DNA of 10,353 bases. Source: an uncultured Beijerinckiaceae bacterium (GTDB lineage: Bacteria > Pseudomonadota > Alphaproteobacteria > Rhizobiales > Beijerinckiaceae). The stretch covers positions 1 through 10,353 of the forward strand of contig CALMGA010000563.1 of NCBI GenBank assembly GCA_937863205.1, read 5' to 3'. A program made the position numbers and the translations under genes. Positions 6,844 through 10,353 of this stretch are shown here, in pieces (position 1 is the stretch's first letter; every line of letters begins with the position of its first letter). The notes beneath the pieces are model-generated. The model searched no databases, was not told the origin of the DNA, and worked only from the letters and a program-made list of their open reading frames with translations.

Positions 6844-7725
6844 ATGCCTGACGTTCTCGACACGACGCGTCGCGAAGGATCCGTCGCCCCGACCGGACTG
6901 CGGCGCGTGCCGCGTCGCGCTTCGTGGGTCGCCTTGTTTTCCGGCGTGGTGATCGCCTTCACGATACAGCTTCTGCTCAGTCTCCTGGGCAGCGCGATCG
7001 GGATCGCAGGCTTCGGCGGGAGCGGGACGTCGAGCGCCGAGACGCTCGGCATCGCGTCCGGGGTGTGGTGGATCGCGAGCAGCGCGGTCGCCGTCTTCTG
7101 CGCCGGCTACGCGGCCGCTTGGCTGGCGGCAGTGGAGAGCCGCTTCGGCGGAGCCCTGCACGGCCTCGTCACCTTCGGCGTGGCGACCATGCTGACCGTC
7201 TACCTGATCAGCAGCGCCGTCAGCAGCCTCACCGGCGGCGGCTTCTCGGCGCTGAACAGCGTCGCCCCGATGGTCGCCGGCGACGTCAAGGACGCGACGG
7301 CCCCGATCAGCGGCGACGCGCACGACGCGTCAGGCGCCGGCGATCCGGCCGCGGCCTACCTGCAGCAGGGGCCCGCGGATCCCGCGACGATGACGCCGCA
7401 GGAGGCGCAGAAGGAGGTCGCTACGAACCTCGGCACCTACCGCCGGCGCGAGGTGGCGGCCACCACGCCCCGCTTCACCACCGTGCCGTTCCATGTGTTG
7501 GCGGCGCCGGTCATCACGACGATGGTCGATGAGCTGGCGCTTTCGTTCGCCAAGCAGCTCGGCCTGACCACCAGCCCAGTCCCGGTACCGCTGGGCGAGT
7601 TCACGATCTTGATGCTCTGGCATGCATCCTACGATCGTGATCCCGCCCACCGTTGGCTGCGCGATGTGCTGGCTCGTCTCGGCCGAGAGGCAGCTTGGCA
7701 GGACCGGGCGGCCCAAGCCCACTAG
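6844..7725 (+). CDS. Chimera: PhnA-like membrane domain fused to LysR C-terminal part
   Basis: 293 residues; ATG 6844 follows GGAGG at 6831-6835. The N-terminal two-thirds is a membrane protein of the type often annotated PhnA-like: a basic N-terminus, then helices at about 27-55 (WVALFSGVVIAFTIQLLLSL), 69-95 and 103-128, then a loop of Asp, Ala and Gly and DPATMTPQEAQKEVATNLGTY (about 178-199). At residue 200 (7441) the sequence changes to RRREVAATTPRFTTVPFHVL, LGLTTSPVPVPLGEFTIL and LWHASYDRDPAHRWLRDVL. This is the C-terminal part of a LysR effector-binding domain, a soluble cytoplasmic regulator normally read in another gene. The LysR DNA-binding helix-turn-helix and most of the effector domain are absent. 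An in-frame deletion between two genes is the simplest explanation. Whether the product is stable is unknown. Family calls are from memory of both families. Confidence 0.8.
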   Translation: MPDVLDTTRREGSVAPTGLRRVPRRASWVALFSGVVIAFTIQLLLSLLGSAIGIAGFGGSGTSSAETLGIASGVWWIASSAVAVFCAGYAAAWLAAVESRFGGALHGLVTFGVATMLTVYLISSAVSSLTGGGFSALNSVAPMVAGDVKDATAPISGDAHDASGAGDPAAAYLQQGPADPATMTPQEAQKEVATNLGTYRRREVAATTPRFTTVPFHVLAAPVITTMVDELALSFAKQLGLTTSPVPVPLGEFTILMLWHASYDRDPAHRWLRDVLARLGREAAWQDRAAQAH

Positions 7726-7735
7726 AAGTGATGGA

Positions 7736-8152
7736 TTAAAGAGCGCCCATCCTGGTCGGCACCGACTTGGTGACGGTGATTGTCCAAGGCGTTGGCGTCC
7801 ACTTCACCATAACCGGCACGCTGTAGCCACGCTGGCGCTGCACCTCGTCGGGGGTGGCGGCGATCGCAGCTTCGTGCAAGGCGGCGCCGATCACCGGCGG
7901 TATGACGAAGGACGTGGTGGCGGTTGCCAGATTCTGCGGTGCCGCCGCGAACCTGCCGGCGGCCGGCACGGCGTAACCTCCCTGGCGCTGCACGTCGTCA
8001 GGGCTGGTCGCGATGGCAAGATCGTGGAATGCGGCGCCGATGACGGGCGGGACGGCGAAGGTCTCGGCGCGAGGTGCCACTTCAGCAGCATCCGCCGGCA
8101 GCAGCGCGACGAAGGCGAGAGCGCCAACAAGGGAAAATGTGCGGTTGATCAT
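7736..8152 (-). CDS. Small exported protein with a duplicated 32-residue module
   Basis: 138 residues from ATG 8152, which has an AGGA about ten bases upstream. An in-frame start further up at 8215 would place 21 residues in front of the signal peptide and is rejected. Residues 1-23 are a Sec signal peptide (MINRTFSLVGALAFVALLPA, cleavage near DAA), so the protein is predicted to be periplasmic or secreted. The mature part contains two copies of one module, residues 32-63 and 82-113, each of the form F-x-x-PPVIGAA-x-H-x-x-AIA-x-x-PD-(D/E)-VQRQ-x-GY-x-VP. They match at 22 of 32 positions, with a linker of 18 residues. The C-terminus VKWTPTPWTITVTKS may be a beta strand. I do not recognise the family. 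It converges on the chimeric gene with ten bases between the stops. Confidence 0.75.
   Translation of the reverse strand: MINRTFSLVGALAFVALLPADAAEVAPRAETFAVPPVIGAAFHDLAIATSPDDVQRQGGYAVPAAGRFAAAPQNLATATTSFVIPPVIGAALHEAAIAATPDEVQRQRGYSVPVMVKWTPTPWTITVTKSVPTRMGAL
7814..7909 (-). repeat. Second copy of the module in the 7736-8152 gene
   Basis: Codes residues 82-113 (FVIPPVIGAALHEAAIAATP then DEVQRQRGYSVP), identical to the first copy at 22 of 32 residues with mostly conservative changes, so the duplication is not recent but the module is still under constraint. Confidence 0.85.
7964..8059 (-). repeat. First copy of the module in the 7736-8152 gene
   Basis: Codes residues 32-63 of the small exported protein (FAVPPVIGAAFHDLAIATSP then DDVQRQGGYAVP). 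It pairs with the copy at 7814-7909, 150 bases away in register. Confidence 0.85.
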
Positions 8153-8721
8153 CGTTCGGTCCTCAAGGGCGGCGGAGCGCCGTTGCGGATGCGAGGATGC
8201 TGTGCGCCGCAGCATGGATCAAACCGATGACGCCTATTCTCGCAATTGATCGTGTCGATGCAGAGATTGCCTCAGCGCTTGTTTGGCAGAAAGCAATGAC
8301 GCTCACCGGCAACTTGGCGCCTACTGCCGTCGCCGTCCCAAGGTCCGGCCGAGCCAGGAGGCGTCCCCAACATTGGCCTGACTTTTGCCGCAGCCGCTCA
8401 GCGACGAGCAGCACTACGCTATTAGGCGTTGGCGGGTCCGCTTCGGAGCTGATCGGAGCAACTCAACAACAGTCGCGATGGGTTGAGAGCTGCCGATCGA
8501 CCAACGTCGGTTCACCAACAGGAGGTCCTGCAGACCAGCCATTCACCTCTCGGCCAACCCACGTCATTAACGGTGCCCCTGGCGTGCTGGTTGTGATTGA
8601 AACCAATCAATACACCCCACCAATCATCTGCGCTCTCCGATTTTGATCCGGGTTTAAGGACCTTGATCCACGTAGCTGCGTTCCGAGCCTCTCCGCGCGA
8701 GACGACCACCGCCTGTCGCGC
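8153..8721. other. Gap without a supported gene
   Basis: About 570 bases upstream of the small exported-protein gene and downstream of the gene ending at 8722. Open frames on both strands (for example 8197-8646 plus and 8163-8414 minus) lack a ribosome-binding site, family resemblance or consistent codon choice. A small hairpin, ATGCTG (8197-8202) with CAGCAT (8210-8215), lies 45 bases ahead of ATG 8152 and could sit in its leader. The stretch is less GC-rich than the genes around it. No RNA gene seen. Confidence 0.4.
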
Positions 8722-9597
8722 TTAAGCTTGCACATTGGTTTTGCGGCGGTCAGCGCCTAATAAACGCCGTGGGCGGCCGCCCGGCGTTGGTTGAGTCGCG
8801 GCATCATTGGGAAAGATCGGTTTTATGCGGCTGAGGTCGACGGATGACCGCTCGAGTGACTTCAAGAGCGATCGCCAATCCTCGATGTCCACGGCGATGT
8901 AGAAAACGCCAGCGAAATCGAGCGATGCGGCGAGCACGGCGATGCGCGTGTCCTCGGCCTTCGGCCGCGAAGCGGGCGGCTGCCAACGTGGCGAAGCGAT
9001 GGCAACCGCCCCGGACGGCTGATCCGAGGTAGGTCCGACGAACTCGATCTCCGCGCGTAACGCGATCGCCGTTTGGCTGCGCTCGTCGACGATCATGTAT
9101 TCCACACCCAGTTCCTTGCTGATCAGCGCCGAGACACTGCGAAGGTCCAGGTCGAGCCCTTTGAGCTCCGCTTCGTCTTTCGCCATCGACTCGAGCGTCG
9201 CGCTTACCGACAGCAGGAAGCTGTAGGATACGAGCCCGAGCAAAGCCGGTCTGGTCTGCAGGCCCGCATCTTCCGGCGACAGTCGCGAGATGCGTCCCAG
9301 AGCTTCGATGCTCGACACCGGTGCTTCGATCTCATCGAGGCGCACTCCGTATATCGGAGCTTCCCTGATGACGAACGTGTACGCCGCGAACACCCGCCTC
9401 ACGTAGTTGATGTGAAGTCTGCTCTCTTCCGCGATGGCGGCGAAGGCGGACGTGCGTCCGGCTCGCGGAACGCCCGCCAGCCTCGCCATTACATGCGCTC
9501 CAAGCCGGATCCAATCTTTGGCTGCAGCACCAGCGCGGCTGTCGCCGGAGGAACTTGCGCCTTCGCGGCGCCCGCAGTCATCGACTCGGATGCGCAT
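8722..9597 (-). CDS. Unrecognised protein with possible helix-turn-helix
   Basis: 291 residues from ATG 9597; the frame is open to a GTG at 9657, and ATG 9489 is another candidate. No start has a strong ribosome-binding site. Residues about 52-73 (FAAIAEESRLHINYVRRVFA) fit a helix-turn-helix: A-x-I-A-E-E in the first helix, a turn at S-R-L-H, then a basic second helix. The middle part is helical, with a hydrophobic stretch LLGLVSYSFLLSV that is short for a membrane span. A mixed alpha/beta part follows (YMIVDERSQTAIALRAEIEF) and, after a proline-rich linker, another (RIAVLAASLDFAGVFYIAVD). The C-terminus is basic and disordered. No enzyme motif visible. Divergent from the gene at 9687 across 89 bases, which would suit a regulator of itself and its neighbour. 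That role is inference. Confidence 0.65.
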   Translation of the reverse strand: MRIRVDDCGRREGASSSGDSRAGAAAKDWIRLGAHVMARLAGVPRAGRTSAFAAIAEESRLHINYVRRVFAAYTFVIREAPIYGVRLDEIEAPVSSIEALGRISRLSPEDAGLQTRPALLGLVSYSFLLSVSATLESMAKDEAELKGLDLDLRSVSALISKELGVEYMIVDERSQTAIALRAEIEFVGPTSDQPSGAVAIASPRWQPPASRPKAEDTRIAVLAASLDFAGVFYIAVDIEDWRSLLKSLERSSVDLSRIKPIFPNDAATQPTPGGRPRRLLGADRRKTNVQA

Positions 9598-9686
9598 AAC
9601 GTTGAGGCCGGCGCATGAAACGGCTTGACTGGAGATGGCAAGCTCTGGGGTATACACATCTTCGGATAAATCCCAGAGGTTCGATC
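9598..9686. promoter_or_regulatory. Shared intergenic region of the divergent pair
   Basis: 89 bases that should hold the promoters of both flanking genes. On the plus strand TTGACT at 9625-9630 is a good -35-like hexamer. The best -10 candidates, GGTATA (9649-9654, 18-base spacer) and TATACA (9651-9656, 20-base spacer), are both imperfect. GTATAC at 9650-9655 is a palindrome. AGAGGT at 9675-9680, six bases before ATG 9687, is a ribosome-binding site that decides the start of the plus gene. Confidence 0.4.
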
Positions 9687-10232
9687 ATGGGAAAGGCAAC
9701 TAGCCGTCCGTTCCCGCAGTGGCCTTTCGCGGAGTTGGATACTGGCGCCGCGCGCGTCGAGGTCCACCATCTGAACGGGTGCGCGTTCATCGTGCTAGGA
9801 ATCTCCCTCAATGGCCTATCCGCGTCGGAGCGTAAGCGTATGCTGGACGGTCCGGTCAAGATCGTGTGGCGTCCGGTCCCCGATCTGTTAGTCTTCGTCG
9901 TGCAGACCTCGATCATGACCTACGACGCGCCCTTCTGCCCAGGACTGAACGGCGCTTCGTGGCATGTTGACCTGGTAAGGGCGTTACAGGGTCCGGTACC
10001 GCCGACCCTGGAAGTCGCTTTCGTGCACGACACCGACATCCGCCGTTGCTGCAAGATGACAACCGGCCCGAGTACCCGTTTGTTGATCGCGTTGGCCATG
10101 GACCACTGCCCGACCACGATGTGCAGTGTCGAGTACGACGATGCCCTGTGCCGCTATCAAAGCCTATATCAGCCCAGCGACTTGCTGAACGCCACGATCA
10201 TCAGCCACACCGGACGCGGTGGCTGGATGTAG
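9687..10232 (+). CDS. Unrecognised cysteine-rich protein
   Basis: 181 residues, starting at ATG 9687 behind AGAGGT; the upstream in-frame ATG at 9615 lies within the likely promoter and is rejected. I do not recognise the family. The first half looks like an alpha/beta domain (ARVEVHHLNGCAFIVLGISL, RPVPDLLVFVVQTSIM). The second half has seven-cysteine character: C32, C84, C121, C122, C141, C146 and C155, of which five fall within 35 residues (RRCCKM, DHCPTTMCS, ALCRY) with H140 nearby. That spacing would allow metal binding, but no standard zinc motif is present. There is no signal peptide or membrane helix, so it should be cytoplasmic, where cysteines are reduced. It is divergent from the possible regulator at 8722-9597. 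A pair of alternative hairpins follows its stop. Confidence 0.65.
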   Translation: MGKATSRPFPQWPFAELDTGAARVEVHHLNGCAFIVLGISLNGLSASERKRMLDGPVKIVWRPVPDLLVFVVQTSIMTYDAPFCPGLNGASWHVDLVRALQGPVPPTLEVAFVHDTDIRRCCKMTTGPSTRLLIALAMDHCPTTMCSVEYDDALCRYQSLYQPSDLLNATIISHTGRGGWM

Positions 10233-10284
10233 ACTGGCGTCAACGTCAGGTGTCCATGCAGCAATACTCATTCTTCTGCAATAC

Positions 10285-10339
10285 AGATCGGCGCTGAAGT
10301 CCGGCGCCGATCTATGATTTGCATTCGCGACGCCGGACT
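10285..10339 (+). promoter_or_regulatory. Overlapping alternative hairpins
   Basis: AGATCGGCGC (10285-10294) pairs perfectly with GCGCCGATCT (10304-10313) across a 9-base loop, 52 bases after the stop of the 9687 gene. The loop and right arm contain AGTCCGGCG (10298-10306), which pairs perfectly with CGCCGGACT (10331-10339) across a 24-base loop. The two helices share 10304-10306, so only one can form at a time. The first could be a terminator of the upstream gene, but only a weak T-run follows (ATGATTT). The three-segment layout resembles an attenuator for a gene beyond the window. Confidence 0.5.
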
Positions 10340-10353
10340 ATTCTCGCGCGGAG

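Noticed and set aside
5410..7323. 637-codon minus-strand frame spanning three genes
   Set aside because: Composed of arginine-, glycine- and alanine-rich shadow sequence; the receiver motifs lie in the neighbouring minus frame.
7622..8230. 202-codon plus-strand frame across the end of the chimera and the small exported gene
   Set aside because: Crosses two gene ends, lacks a ribosome-binding site and family likeness; the minus frame has a signal peptide and a repeated module.
8197..8646. 149-codon plus-strand frame in the gap before 8722
   Set aside because: No ribosome-binding site, mixed codon use and no recognisable segment.
1..10353. tRNA genes, rRNA, CRISPR arrays, toxin-antitoxin or restriction systems
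   Set aside because: Read for tRNA T-loop sequences, regularly spaced repeats and typical defence-protein motifs; none found by eye.

Overview
The window looks like an accessory, partly decayed stretch of a high-GC alphaproteobacterial genome. Several protein families here (the small secreted basic protein at 2592, the PhnA-like membrane domain at 6844, the LLM oxidoreductase at 4661, the IS481-type transposase at the left edge) are ones I associate with Methylobacterium and neighbouring Hyphomicrobiales. That assignment rests on memory of family distribution and on base composition, not on a search.

Left third (1-2140): gene remains. An IS481-type transposase is frameshifted at about 131 and cut off at about 390, before any catalytic core. 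It runs directly into an unrecognised reading frame with an in-frame TGA at 622-624. A weak minus-strand ORF (715-1062) and a non-coding stretch with two small palindromes follow. Then comes a second broken gene (1405-2137) with one extra base near 1611 and an in-frame TAG at 1688-1690. Its remains keep an HVH triplet and a YxxK motif that recall HUH-type replication/relaxase enzymes.

Middle (2140-5705): a gene-poor gap, a small exported charged protein (2592-2921), a possible membrane-gene fragment (3043-3240), a secreted alpha/alpha-toroid protein that may act on glycans (3321-4415), and an LLM-class flavin-dependent oxidoreductase that starts at GTG 4661. Its stop lies 4 bases from that of a converging gene.

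Right-centre (5706-8152): three odd genes. The minus-strand gene 5706-6719 is the tail of a hybrid histidine kinase: the last strip of the ATPase domain plus two intact receiver domains, with the front replaced. Divergent from it, 6844-7725 joins a three-helix PhnA-like membrane domain in frame to the C-terminal part of a LysR effector domain, and looks like the product of a deletion. The minus-strand gene 7736-8152 encodes a small exported protein with two copies of a 32-residue module.

Right end (8153-10353): about 570 bases with no supported gene, then two divergent unrecognised genes (8722-9597 minus, with a possible helix-turn-helix; 9687-10232 plus, with seven cysteines) sharing an 89-base intergenic region. 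Just after the plus gene, the last 70 bases can form two perfect but mutually exclusive hairpins.

There is no RNA gene, CRISPR array or recognisable defence system. The window gives no evidence of one coordinated pathway. The strongest signals are rearrangement and decay: truncated, chimeric and frameshifted genes next to a transposase relic. The least explained are the divergent pair and the paired hairpins at the right edge.
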